NCBI RefSeq assembly: GCF_001641635.1
Contig: NZ_LUUB01000066.1
Span: 1-64,000, forward strand
DNA length: 64,000 nucleotides
Source of the DNA: Bradyrhizobium centrolobii
GTDB lineage: Bacteria; Pseudomonadota; Alphaproteobacteria; Rhizobiales; Xanthobacteraceae
Reading direction: 5' to 3'
The first letter of the stretch is position 1; every line of letters starts with the position of its first letter. A program made the translations under genes and the position numbers. Shown piece after piece: positions 1 to 7,078 of this stretch. Under the pieces are notes generated by a model that was not told where the DNA came from, ran no database searches, and saw nothing but the letters and a program-made list of their open reading frames with translations.

Positions 1-57
1 AGAAACTTCTTGGCTGCCGTCCACATCGCAGCCATCGTCGCCTATTGGATCAATTGA
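1..57 (+). CDS. C-terminal tail of an unidentified protein (partial)
   Basis: An open frame enters from the left edge, reads 18 mostly hydrophobic residues (start RNFLAAVH, end AYWIN) and stops with TGA at 55-57. It could be the last membrane segment of a small membrane protein whose body lies outside the window. No family can be named from 18 residues. The stop lies 26 bases before the left end of the first passenger element, so that element sits just behind the gene's 3' end. Confidence 0.35.
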   Translation, partial: RNFLAAVHIAAIVAYWIN

Positions 58-66
58 GTCTGGACC

Positions 67-82
67 CTAGTCCGCGGACTAG
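67..82. repeat. 16-bp perfect palindrome beside element A
   Basis: CTAGTCCGCGGACTAG is a perfect palindrome ending one base before the left terminus of element A. It contains CTAG at both ends; TA- or CTAG-type targets are usual for IS5- and IS630-type elements. It may be the insertion target or a trace of an earlier insertion. Confidence 0.5.
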
Positions 83-83
83 C

Positions 84-192
84 TAGGGCGTGTACTCATC
101 ACTCAAGCGCTTAATTTCGGCGGCCCAGATGTCCGCTCATCCCTCAACAGCGGCACAGGAGCGGACATCGCCGGAGGTCGCCGGTGGGCCAG
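84..192. repeat. Conserved left end, copy A
   Basis: Matches 1540-1648 with few differences. It includes the terminal repeat, an AAGCGCTT palindrome, and a subterminal hairpin whose arms ATGTCCGCTC (129-138) and GAGCGGACAT (159-168) are perfect. Similarity stops after 192. Confidence 0.75.
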
Positions 193-321
193 TGCACTCT
201 ACCTATTCCATCGCCTCGCCGGCGCAATGCGCTCCGCTGACTGACTCATGCCGAGACTGAACTCGCCCATAGGCCAGCTTCTTGGTGCTATACTGCTTGC
301 GCCTTACATAGGAGGTCCCCT

Positions 322-1301
322 ATGACAAACCGCACAGTCGTTGCTGCGCTAGTTGGGTTGGGTTTTGCCTTGCCCGTCGTTGCACTGGCGCAAGACCAGC
401 CCCTCGAGGAACAGCTCGTCAATGCAATGAACAAGGTATTCGGGGTACATCCCGGATTTCGTGCCAATCATGCTAAAGGCATCGTGGTCGAGGGTAGTTT
501 CAAAGCATCTCCGGAAGCCGCAGAGCTAAGCCGAGCGGCCCTTTTCAACGGCGGCACGATCCCCGTGACGGTGCGCTTCTCGGATTCCACGGGGTACCGA
601 ACCTGCCGGATGGGTCCAAAGACGCCAACCCGCACGGGATGGCTGTGAAGTTCCATCTGCCGGACGGCAGCGACACCGACATTGTGATCAATTCCCTCAA
701 GTTCTTCCCTGTGTCTACGGGCGAAGAGTTTCGCGACCTGCTATTGGCGCTGTCGGAGAGCCCGCCGAGTGCTACCAAGCCGACGAAATCCGAACAGTTC
801 GCGGCGAGCCACCCCTCGGTTCCTGCCGCCTTCAGCACCGTGGCCACGCCAGACAGCTTCGCCGACGAAGAATACTTCGGCATTGATGCGTTCGTTTTCG
901 TCAACAAAGCGGGTGAGAGGCAGGCGGTCCGTTATCAGATGCTGCCCGAGAACGTCGTTCATCTGGATAAGTCTGACGCTGCGAAACGAGCACCGGACTT
1001 CTTGATGGAAGAGTTGCCAGAACGCCTGAAGCGGGGACCGGTGATTTTTCACTACAAGGCACAACTCGCTGCGGCGGACGATTCCACGAAGGATCCGGCG
1101 AAGCCCTGGCCCGACAATCGTAAGGTGGTAGAGCTTGGAGTGCTGACGATCGACAGGGCAGCAGCGAACAGTGTCGAGGCCCAGAAAAGATTACTGTTTC
1201 TACCGGGACAGCTCACCGATGGAATCGAGCAGTCCGATGATCCGCTGATTGACATCCGCGGTGCCGCATATGCTGTTTCGTTCTCGCGGCGCAATCCCTG
1301 A
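322..1301 (+). pseudogene. Catalase-family peroxidase (SrpA-like), one frameshift
   Basis: Small catalase-related haem peroxidases of about 330 residues are periplasmic and use a distal His and a proximal Tyr. Here a strong ribosome site AGGAGGT (310-316) precedes ATG 322, followed by a signal peptide ending near ALAQ. The distal-His region HAKG (His50) is present. The frame breaks at the G run 591-594: four G bases where five would let the reading pass into the second frame, which carries on to 1301. The C-terminal RGAAY fits the proximal R-x-x-x-Y haem motif. Joined, the product would be about 326 residues, normal for the family. It is the only cargo of element A. Either a one-base deletion has killed it or the G run was misread; apart from that base it looks intact. 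Confidence 0.75.
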
Positions 1302-1441
1302 CCATCAGGGTATGCCGTGGTCAGAACCATGGAAGTAACGTCGTCACGTTCGCGTTCGGGGTACCCGTTCTGTGCCTGTCCTCTCCAATGATGCAGGATC
1401 TTCATCAAGAACTAATGTTCGCCTGAGCAAACCAATCGACT

Positions 1442-1533
1442 GCTCTGGATCACTAGCAGCAATGCTCCAACCGATCAGAAGATTTCCGCTCGGCCCCCAG
1501 GAGCCGACATTGTCTTATGAGTACACGCCCTAA
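1442..1533. repeat. Conserved right end, copy A
   Basis: Matches 3073-3164 almost base for base, from GCAGCAATGCTCCAACCGAT to the terminal ATGAGTACACGCCCTAA. Upstream of 1442 the two elements diverge completely. Confidence 0.75.
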
Positions 1534-1558
1534 ACTAGCTAGGGGCGTGTACTCATAA
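1515..1558. repeat. Junction palindrome between elements A and B
   Basis: TTATGAGTACACGCCC (1515-1530) and GGGCGTGTACTCATAA (1543-1558) are perfect 16-bp inverted arms around a 12-base spacer. They are the right end of A and left end of B facing each other. It could extrude as a cruciform and would be the joint of any co-transposition. Confidence 0.8.
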
Positions 1559-1648
1559 CTCAAGCGCTTAATTTGGGCGGCCCAGATGTCCGCTCATCCT
1601 CAACAGCGGTACAAAAGCAGACATTGCCGGGGGTCGCCGATGGGCCAG
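1540..1648. repeat. Conserved left end, copy B
   Basis: Counterpart of 84-192. The subterminal hairpin is kept with one mismatch in the stem (AGCAGACAT instead of AGCGGACAT). Confidence 0.75.
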
Positions 1649-1722
1649 AAGCGGTGACGCGCCGGTCATACCGTCTTCCAAATTGCAACGTAATCCATAG
1701 AAATGCGACCACTGCGTCCTGA

Positions 1723-2964
1723 TTACGGCTTCGACGCGACACTAGTGTCGGTTGGCAAATCAGGAACGACTTGCTTTATCCAATCCGTAAATGCCGAGAC
1801 GCGAGTATAGACGCCATACTTATTTGGCTTTGCGCAATCTTCACCCCAACTCGTAATTCCAATCTGATACTTGCGGCCCGCTTTATCAACGGCGGCGAGC
1901 GGTCCTCCGCTTGACCCCTGGCAAGAGTCAACTCCGCCAGCTGCAAAGCCAGCACATACGTTGCTAGTCGGATCAATATCCTTACTCATACTCGCCAAGC
2001 ACACCTTGTCTTCAACAATGGGAATTTGGGCTTCTAAGAAAGCAAAGTCCTTTGAGGCTATTGCTGCAACCATCACTACAGTCCCAGGGGCTGGGTCAGT
2101 TGCTTTCGCTCGCGATAGCGTCACGTATGGGGGCGGCAATGACTCTTTTAGGTCGAGGATAGCGATGTTGTTCCGCGGTACTGGATCCGTCGAGAACGAC
2201 GGATGCACAAAAACCTTCGCAACCTGTACCTCTTTTTTGGTTCCCTCTGCGTTTGCAAGCACTATCGAAACCGCAGGGGTTGACCCGTTAAAGCCAGAAA
2301 CGCAGTGGGCAACCGTTAGTACCGTGTGCGGACCAATTACCGTGCCCTGACAAAAGAGCGTGGCAACGGGAGCTCCGGTCAATTTTAACCCAACTAACCA
2401 AGGCCAAGCCACGCCAGAGTTTAGGGTTCCGCCGATCACCGGAGGACGCGGCTCAGATGTAGTTCCTACCTGGGGGGCGGCATCGGGATTATTCTTGAGG
2501 TACGCACTGATTTTCGCTGCATAGTCCGGCAACAAGCCAGCGTCGACCAGGAATTTAAGATTGTCTCGTACCGTTTGGGTTTTCGGACTTTCAACAAACT
2601 TTTTTATGAGATCAGCCTGAAGCGCCTGCTTTGCGGCTTGCGCTGCCGCCTCTGCTTTGGCGGTCTCGGCCCTTGCGGCGAGCTGTGCCTTGGTACCTTC
2701 AAGCTCAACGTTTGCAGATGCGGTGAGATGATTTGAGATAATTGTACTCATGACGGTGATGAAACCACCCACGATCGCGAGGGTGAATGGGTTGGCAAGC
2801 AACTCTTTCCATTCTTTGTCTCGAGCGCCCGCCAGTTCTTCACGTTTCAGCCGAAACTCTATCGCGGCTTTCTTCCGGTCGAACCGAAGGCGCTCCCAAT
2901 CCAGCGCGAGCCTCTCCGTCTTAGTCTCCCTGTCGCCGCTCGTGTTGCTGGCTTCTTGCTCCAT
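1723..2964 (-). CDS. Membrane-anchored trypsin-like serine protease with coiled coil
   Basis: A 413-residue protein in three parts. Residues 1-58 are charged and helical (probably cytoplasmic). Residues 59-79 form one membrane segment (FTLAIVGGFITVM...). Residues 85-125 are an Ala/Lys/Glu-rich coiled-coil linker. From residue 176 a chymotrypsin-fold (S1A) domain begins at VIGG, matching the zymogen activation site IVGG. The catalytic triad is visible: His220 in TVAHC, Asp271 in NNIAILDL, Ser352 in CQGSSGGP. The usual Asp before the nucleophile is Ser351. Asp346 in DSCQG sits where trypsin keeps its specificity Asp, suggesting cleavage after Arg or Lys. Paired Cys residues suggest an oxidising, periplasmic location. 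It is the sole cargo of element B. Substrate and role are unknown; a defence or sensing role is speculation. Confidence 0.85.
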   Translation of the reverse strand: MEQEASNTSGDRETKTERLALDWERLRFDRKKAAIEFRLKREELAGARDKEWKELLANPFTLAIVGGFITVMSTIISNHLTASANVELEGTKAQLAARAETAKAEAAAQAAKQALQADLIKKFVESPKTQTVRDNLKFLVDAGLLPDYAAKISAYLKNNPDAAPQVGTTSEPRPPVIGGTLNSGVAWPWLVGLKLTGAPVATLFCQGTVIGPHTVLTVAHCVSGFNGSTPAVSIVLANAEGTKKEVQVAKVFVHPSFSTDPVPRNNIAILDLKESLPPPYVTLSRAKATDPAPGTVVMVAAIASKDFAFLEAQIPIVEDKVCLASMSKDIDPTSNVCAGFAAGGVDSCQGSSGGPLAAVDKAGRKYQIGITSWGEDCAKPNKYGVYTRVSAFTDWIKQVVPDLPTDTSVASKP

Positions 2965-3072
2965 CGCAGGTCATCCCAAGGTGCGGATAACAAATCTTGG
3001 TCGAAGATAGGACCCAGTTCAACTACCGCTTTGAGCGCACCTCAAGCTCAATTCGATGTCGGCAGAAAATCC

Positions 3073-3164
3073 GCTGCGGGTCACTAGCAGCAATGCTCCA
3101 ACCGATCAGAGGATTTCCGCTCGACCCTCAGGAGCCGACATTGTCTTATCAGTACACGCCCTAA
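3073..3164. repeat. Conserved right end, copy B
   Basis: Counterpart of 1442-1533, ending at CGCCCTAA where the AEC gene's stop codon begins on the opposite strand. Confidence 0.75.
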
Positions 3165-4099
3165 TTCAACCCCGCCACGATCACCACCACCACCACCGGT
3201 AACGTCGCCGCCGCCAGCAGCGTGCCCAGCGCAACCGCTCCCGACACCGGGTTCACCAGCCGCTGATACTGAACCGCAAAGATATACGCGTTCGCACCGG
3301 TCGGCATCGCCGCGAACAGCACGACCACGCCGGCCGCTAGCGGCGGCAGGTCCAAGAGCTTTGCCAGCAGGAAGGCGGCCGCCGGCATCGCCAGCTGTTT
3401 TAGCGCGCACATGACGACGATGCCGAGCTTCTCGCCCTTGACCTCGAAGCGGAACAGATTGATGCCGAGCGCGATCAGCGCTGCGGGCGATCCCGCCTGC
3501 GCGAGTAGCTCGATCGTCCTGTCGACGACGGGATTGAGGCCAAAGCCGGTGAAGCGCCAGACGAGGCCGAAGCCGATCGCCAGCATGATCGGGTTGCGCG
3601 AAAGATCCAGCAGCACCGGCAGAATGATCGACAGGGCCGAGCCCGTCTGCTTGCGACCGGTCCATTCCATTTGCAGCGTGCCGCAGAGCCAGAGCAGCGG
3701 CGTGTTCACCGACAGGATCAGCGCCATCGGCCCCGCCGCCTCGTTTCCCAGCGCCGAGAGCGTGAGCGGAATGCCGAGCATCACGATGTTGCCGTAGACC
3801 GACCCGATCGCGAAGACCACGCCGTCCTCACGGTCCTCGCGCAGCAGGGCCGACAGCGCCAGCGCCGCGATCCAGGTGATCGCCAGCGCCCCGTAATAGG
3901 CGCCCCACATCCGGAAGGCGCTCAGGTGCGGGAATTCCGAGACGACGATGGTGCGGAACAGCAGGGCCGGGATGGCAATGCTGAAGGCGAATTCGGAAAT
4001 GCCCTTGTGCGCGGTCTCGGAGACGAAGCGAAACAGCACCGCCGCATAGCCGGCCGCGATCAGGGCAAAGACCGGCGCGACGATCAACACGGTGGCCAT
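3161..4099 (-). CDS. AEC-family transporter (auxin efflux carrier / malonate permease type)
   Basis: A 312-residue inner-membrane carrier of about ten hydrophobic segments, the usual size for the bacterial AEC family (MleP, MdcF and relatives), which export small organic acids or amino-acid derivatives. The N-terminus TVLIVAPVFALIAAGYAAV and the central GNIVMLGIPL fit the family pattern. The substrate cannot be read from the sequence. The TAG stop is read from bases 3163-3161, which belong to the end of element B, so the element borders the last codon without changing the protein. No partner gene is close upstream. Confidence 0.85.
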   Translation of the reverse strand: MATVLIVAPVFALIAAGYAAVLFRFVSETAHKGISEFAFSIAIPALLFRTIVVSEFPHLSAFRMWGAYYGALAITWIAALALSALLREDREDGVVFAIGSVYGNIVMLGIPLTLSALGNEAAGPMALILSVNTPLLWLCGTLQMEWTGRKQTGSALSIILPVLLDLSRNPIMLAIGFGLVWRFTGFGLNPVVDRTIELLAQAGSPAALIALGINLFRFEVKGEKLGIVVMCALKQLAMPAAAFLLAKLLDLPPLAAGVVVLFAAMPTGANAYIFAVQYQRLVNPVSGAVALGTLLAAATLPVVVVVIVAGLN

Positions 4100-4229
4100 G
4101 CGGTCCTCACATCATGGGGATATCCGCTGACCACCCCCACGCGCCCTCGATCATGGCATCATGCCGCTGTTTTGCCCGACATGTCAAAGGGGCTTCGTAA
4201 AATCCGCAAAAAGCCGCTTCGGTCCCATT

Positions 4230-4255
4230 GGCTACTTTGCATGGGGTTGTTTTCG
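4230..4255. repeat. 26-bp exact intergenic repeat, copy 1
   Basis: The 26 bases beginning GGCTACTTTGCATGGGGTTG are identical to 17445-17470, and similarity continues weakly for another 35-40 bases in both places. No gene spans either copy. The rest of 4100-4398 shows nothing else recognisable. Confidence 0.6.
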
Positions 4256-4398
4256 CATTTTTTGTCGGACGGTCACCGAAGCTCTAGGCCCCACCCGATC
4301 TCGCCAGTTCTTCCAAAGGGTTAGCCGCGCACCGCGGAGTCTTGCCCGGGATGGATCGATCGGCTACCGGGCATCGCTTCACTTTGTCCCCGCACACA

Positions 4399-4520
4399 GC
4401 TGTCATCCCCCGCGAAGGCGGGGGATCCAGTACGCCGCGGCTCCTCGGGGAACTTCAGGCGTCTCTGGAATACTGGGTCACCCGCCCCAGTGCGCATCCG
4501 CGCCAGGCGGGTGACGACAG
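4399..4520. repeat. Composite palindromic repeat, class 1
   Basis: GTCATCCCCCGCGAAGGC and its complement form a hairpin followed by GGATCCAGTA. A second inverted part lies near 4470-4520 (ACTGGGTCACCCGC ... GCGGGTGACGAC). Same class as 30426-30532 and 41050-41152. Confidence 0.7.
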
Positions 4521-4697
4521 CGGAGAATGCGGTGTGACCCACCAGCCTCGGCGCGTTGGTGCCGCCGGTCTGGCCGGTGCTGGGCTGACTGCCTGTTGCC
4601 CGGAGCGCACAGGTCGCGGTTTTCGCATCAGGGCTCGGTTGCCAACGAACGGGCGTTCACCCACTATTCCCTCCGACAAGACAATTTGGGGGGATCA

Positions 4698-5051
4698 ATG
4701 CCGGCGTTCCGCTTTGAGAAGTCCCTGGCTGCTGCAATCTCCGGGATTGCCCTGGCCATCCTGATCCAGCCCGGCGCTGGCTTCGCCTACACTCCCGAAC
4801 AGCAGCAGGCCTGCTCGCCGGATGCGATGCGGCTGTGCGGCGAGTTCGTTCCAAACGTCGATGCCATCACCGCCTGCATGGTCCAGAAGAAGGCGCAGCT
4901 CTCGCCGCCATGCCGGGTGTTCTTCCGGCAGGGGCCGGAGCCGGGCGAGGTCCGCGCCGGCCGGCCGGCCGACATCAAGCCGCATACCGCGAGGAAGAGC
5001 ACCAAGCCGGCGTCGAAGGCGAGCAAGAAGAAAAAGGCCGACGAGACCTGA
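4698..5051 (+). CDS. Secreted Cys-rich repeat protein
   Basis: A 117-residue precursor. ATG 4698 follows a purine-rich site (GGGGGGATCA). A signal peptide spans roughly residues 1-34, ending ...GAGFAY. The mature part has the spacing C-x5-LC...-C...-LSPPC, which resembles the cysteine-rich repeat of the FGFR/GLG1 type (PF00839), often a single short copy in rhizobial secreted proteins. The last 25 residues are Lys/Ser/Ala-rich, ending KKKKADET. The function of these bacterial copies is not established. A palindrome (5083-5105) follows and may terminate the transcript. Confidence 0.7.
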   Translation: MPAFRFEKSLAAAISGIALAILIQPGAGFAYTPEQQQACSPDAMRLCGEFVPNVDAITACMVQKKAQLSPPCRVFFRQGPEPGEVRAGRPADIKPHTARKSTKPASKASKKKKADET

Positions 5052-5082
5052 GCGCCCTGCTGCACCGCTCATCCGCAGACAC

Positions 5083-5105
5083 ATGCCCGGGCCTGTCCCG
5101 GGCAT
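5083..5105. repeat. Palindrome, class 5, possible terminator
   Basis: ATGCCCGGGCCTGTCCCGGGCAT is a near-perfect inverted repeat 31 bp after the Cys-rich gene. It has no T run and also belongs to an interspersed class (compare 19860-19882 and 22863-22890). Nothing else is recognisable from 5106 to 5575. Confidence 0.5.
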
Positions 5106-5575
5106 TCGCGTTTTGGTGTCGCTTGCGCGGAGCCTGGTCCTGACGGCGAGGAGATGCCTGCACCCCGAGATTCAACGTGGGACCTTTCATCCGATTGTGG
5201 AGAGGCGGAGGACCCTCAGTCAAAATGACTCAGGGCATCAGCTTCGCGACAGCCTAAGGACTCCTTTTGTTCACGCCCCACGCGGGTGGCTGCAGCAATT
5301 ACCCATTGCGATCGGCGGAAAAGAGCCGCATCAGGATTTGCGCGGCGAGGTTGCATTCCACTCTTTCCCGCATTGCTGCTCAAAAAGCGCACGAAATGCT
5401 GGTGTGACAGGCGATTCATTGCTGTTCGTATCCGCGTCGCGCGAAGCAGTGTGACTCAAAAGCCAACACGCCTTGTTATTTCGTGGCGGCGACGCAACTC
5501 CCGGTAAATTTTTCTTTCACGAATCAGCGCGGTGATTCATTTTCGTGGTCTGGGGTCAATCTGGAGGCCAGAGGT

Positions 5576-6253
5576 ATGAACGTTATTGTTTTTGCATCGC
5601 GTAAAGGCGGCTCGGGCAAGAGTACCCTGGCTGCTCATCTTGCCGCGCAGATCAAGGCGACCAAGCCCATTCTGCTCGTCGATGCCGATCCGCAGGGGTC
5701 GCTCACGCTGTGGCACAAGCTGCGTGGCACCAACGAGCCGCCGATCAAGGCAGCAGTGAACTCCGTCAGCGGCATCGTCTCCGCTGCCAAGCGCGACGGA
5801 TATGAATGGGTGTTGATCGACACGCCGCCGAATCTGTCGGCCGTCGTCGACGACGCGATCAGGAACGCGACCATGGTCATCATTCCGGCGCGTCCCGGCG
5901 TGTTCGACGTCAACGCGGTGCAGGAAACGATTCAGATGTGCCGCGCGGCGCGCAAGCCCTACGCGGTCGTGCTGAACGGTGCGCCGGCCCGTCGTGATGA
6001 CGCCGAGAGTCCGATCGTCACCATCGCCCGCGAGGCGCTGGCGAAGTTCCGCGCACCGGTGTGGGGCGGCCAGATCACCAACCGTTCCGACCTCCTGATG
6101 GCGCTGAGCCATGGCGAGGGCGCGCGGGAGTATCAGGCCGAGAGCCGTGCGGCTCAGGAAATTGCGAGGCTGTGGGCGGCGATCGAGCGTTCAGTGAAGG
6201 CTATTCGCGGCACGGCGTCGGCATCCGGCGCAATGCACAAGCAGGCGGCTTAG
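5576..6253 (+). CDS. ParA/MinD-family ATPase (orphan)
   Basis: A 225-residue deviant-Walker P-loop ATPase. ATG 5576 was chosen because the deviant Walker A motif KGGSGKST lies at residues 10-17, as usual for short ParA proteins, and GGCCAGAGG lies just upstream. The VDADPQGS segment (switch I/A' region) and LIDTPPN (Walker B) are intact. No parB-like partner or parS site is visible beside it, so it is not a plasmid partition pair. Short orphan ParA proteins of this kind position other cargo on the nucleoid or membrane; the cargo here is unknown. Confidence 0.85.
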   Translation: MNVIVFASRKGGSGKSTLAAHLAAQIKATKPILLVDADPQGSLTLWHKLRGTNEPPIKAAVNSVSGIVSAAKRDGYEWVLIDTPPNLSAVVDDAIRNATMVIIPARPGVFDVNAVQETIQMCRAARKPYAVVLNGAPARRDDAESPIVTIAREALAKFRAPVWGGQITNRSDLLMALSHGEGAREYQAESRAAQEIARLWAAIERSVKAIRGTASASGAMHKQAA

Positions 6254-6332
6254 TTTCATTATTGCGTTTCCCGGACGAAAAACGCGCGGACAAGCCGCGC
6301 GTTTTGCGTGTCCGAAGTCCGGTGGAGGCGGG

Positions 6333-6461
6333 TTACGCCACCATCAGCATGTAGAACACGATCACCGGCGACAGGGTCAGGATCACCGACCAGATGCCGA
6401 CGGACCAGAGAATGTCCTCGGTGGTAAAGCCTTGCTGTCCGGCGTCGTAATGCGACGCCAT
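6333..6461 (-). CDS. Tiny single-pass membrane protein (42 aa)
   Basis: The reading starts MASHYDAGQQGFTTEDILW and ends in a hydrophobic segment before FYMLMVA. One membrane segment covers residues 20-41. It lies 79 bp after the ParA gene on the opposite strand, which supports a separate small gene, but coding rests only on amino-acid composition and an uninterrupted frame. Function unknown. Confidence 0.55.
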   Translation of the reverse strand: MASHYDAGQQGFTTEDILWSVGIWSVILTLSPVIVFYMLMVA

Positions 6462-6610
6462 ATCGTTCTGACTATTCACAAACGCCCCCGCGATTTCTTC
6501 GCTTATGGGCCCAGGTGATACGCGAGAGGTTTTAAGATTCCGGATCGCAACTGCGTTGGCATTTGAACACAGATGCTACCCGCGGATTAACCATCCGCGC
6601 TGGGCCTTTG

Positions 6611-6760
6611 TCAGCCCACGAGCCAAACGCGAAACAGCAGGACCGACAGCAGGCCGAGCATCACGGCCCAGAAGCCGAACGACGACACCACCAGAATTCC
6701 CTGCAAGAGATCGGCGGGCGCGAATTGGCGCGCGGCCGTAGGCCGGGTTCGATGCCCCAT
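6611..6760 (-). CDS. Tiny single-pass membrane protein (49 aa)
   Basis: Starting at ATG 6760, preceded by a GGGGGAA ribosome site, the 49-residue product reads MGHRTRPTAARQFAP... with a hydrophobic stretch over residues 20-45 ending LFRVWLVG. It lies upstream of the 42-residue membrane protein on the same strand with about 150 bp between them, so the two could share a transcript. Not recognised. Confidence 0.5.
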   Translation of the reverse strand: MGHRTRPTAARQFAPADLLQGILVVSSFGFWAVMLGLLSVLLFRVWLVG

Positions 6761-6884
6761 GGTTTTTCCCCCTTCGGAAGGTCTTCGGTGAAGACGATAG
6801 GCGCGGTTGCGCAAACGGGACGTGGACGCGCCATGCCGCGGCTGCGAAGGCGGTTGGGGTGGGGTTAACCAAGAGCGCTTCTTC

Positions 6885-7060
6885 CCCTCTCCCCTTGTGG
6901 GAGAGGGTGGCTCGCCGCGGAGCGTCGAGACGGGTGAGGGGTCTCTCTCCGCGAACTGATCTGCTGCAGTGAGTGTGCGGAGCTAAACCCCTCATCCGGC
7001 GCGCACGATGTGCGCGCCACCTTCTCCCACAAGGGGAGAAGGGACGGCAGCGTGCGCGGT
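6885..7060. repeat. Composite palindromic repeat, class 3
   Basis: TCTCCCCTTGTGGGAGAGGG ... GGGTGAGGGG and the inverse CCCCTCATCC ... TCTCCCACAAGGGGAGA face each other. This class recurs near 11095, 26765, 31300, 42500 and 45395. Confidence 0.7.
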
Positions 7061-7078
7061 GGAGAGGCGAGGGAAGAG

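Larger units (their letters stand above)
84..1533. mobile_element. Passenger element A: TIR-bounded, no transposase, catalase-like cargo
   Basis: The left end reads TAGGGCGTGTACTCAT (84-99) and the right end ATGAGTACACGCCCTA (1517-1532), a terminal inverted repeat of about 16 bp. The six bases ACTAGC occur directly outside both ends (78-83 and 1534-1539), like a target duplication, although a TA duplication inside the ends is also possible. The interior holds one interrupted catalase-like gene and no transposase frame. About 109 bp of the left end and 92 bp of the right end are shared with element B, while the centres are unrelated. The natural reading is a non-autonomous element moved in trans by an IS5/IS630-type transposase; that assignment is inference. 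Confidence 0.6.
1540..3163. mobile_element. Passenger element B: TIR-bounded, no transposase, trypsin-like cargo
   Basis: The left end TAGGGGCGTGTACTCAT (1540-1556) and right end ATCAGTACACGCCCTA (3148-3163) carry the same terminal repeat as element A, with one extra G on the left and one mismatch on the right. Inside is one gene on the minus strand and no transposase. The cargo has visibly lower GC than the core genes. The right terminus lands on the stop codon of the AEC transporter gene. With element A it forms a tandem of two carriers built on one chassis. An integron-like cassette pair is the alternative reading, but the inverted ends and opposite cargo orientations favour transposition. 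Confidence 0.6.

Noticed and set aside
84-3163. Search for a transposase inside the two elements
   Set aside because: No DDE- or HUH-like frame is present on either strand; remaining frames are shadows of the cargo genes.
5106-5575. Overlapping frames upstream of the ParA-like gene
   Set aside because: Frames are short, lack starts with ribosome sites, and share no pattern with known proteins.
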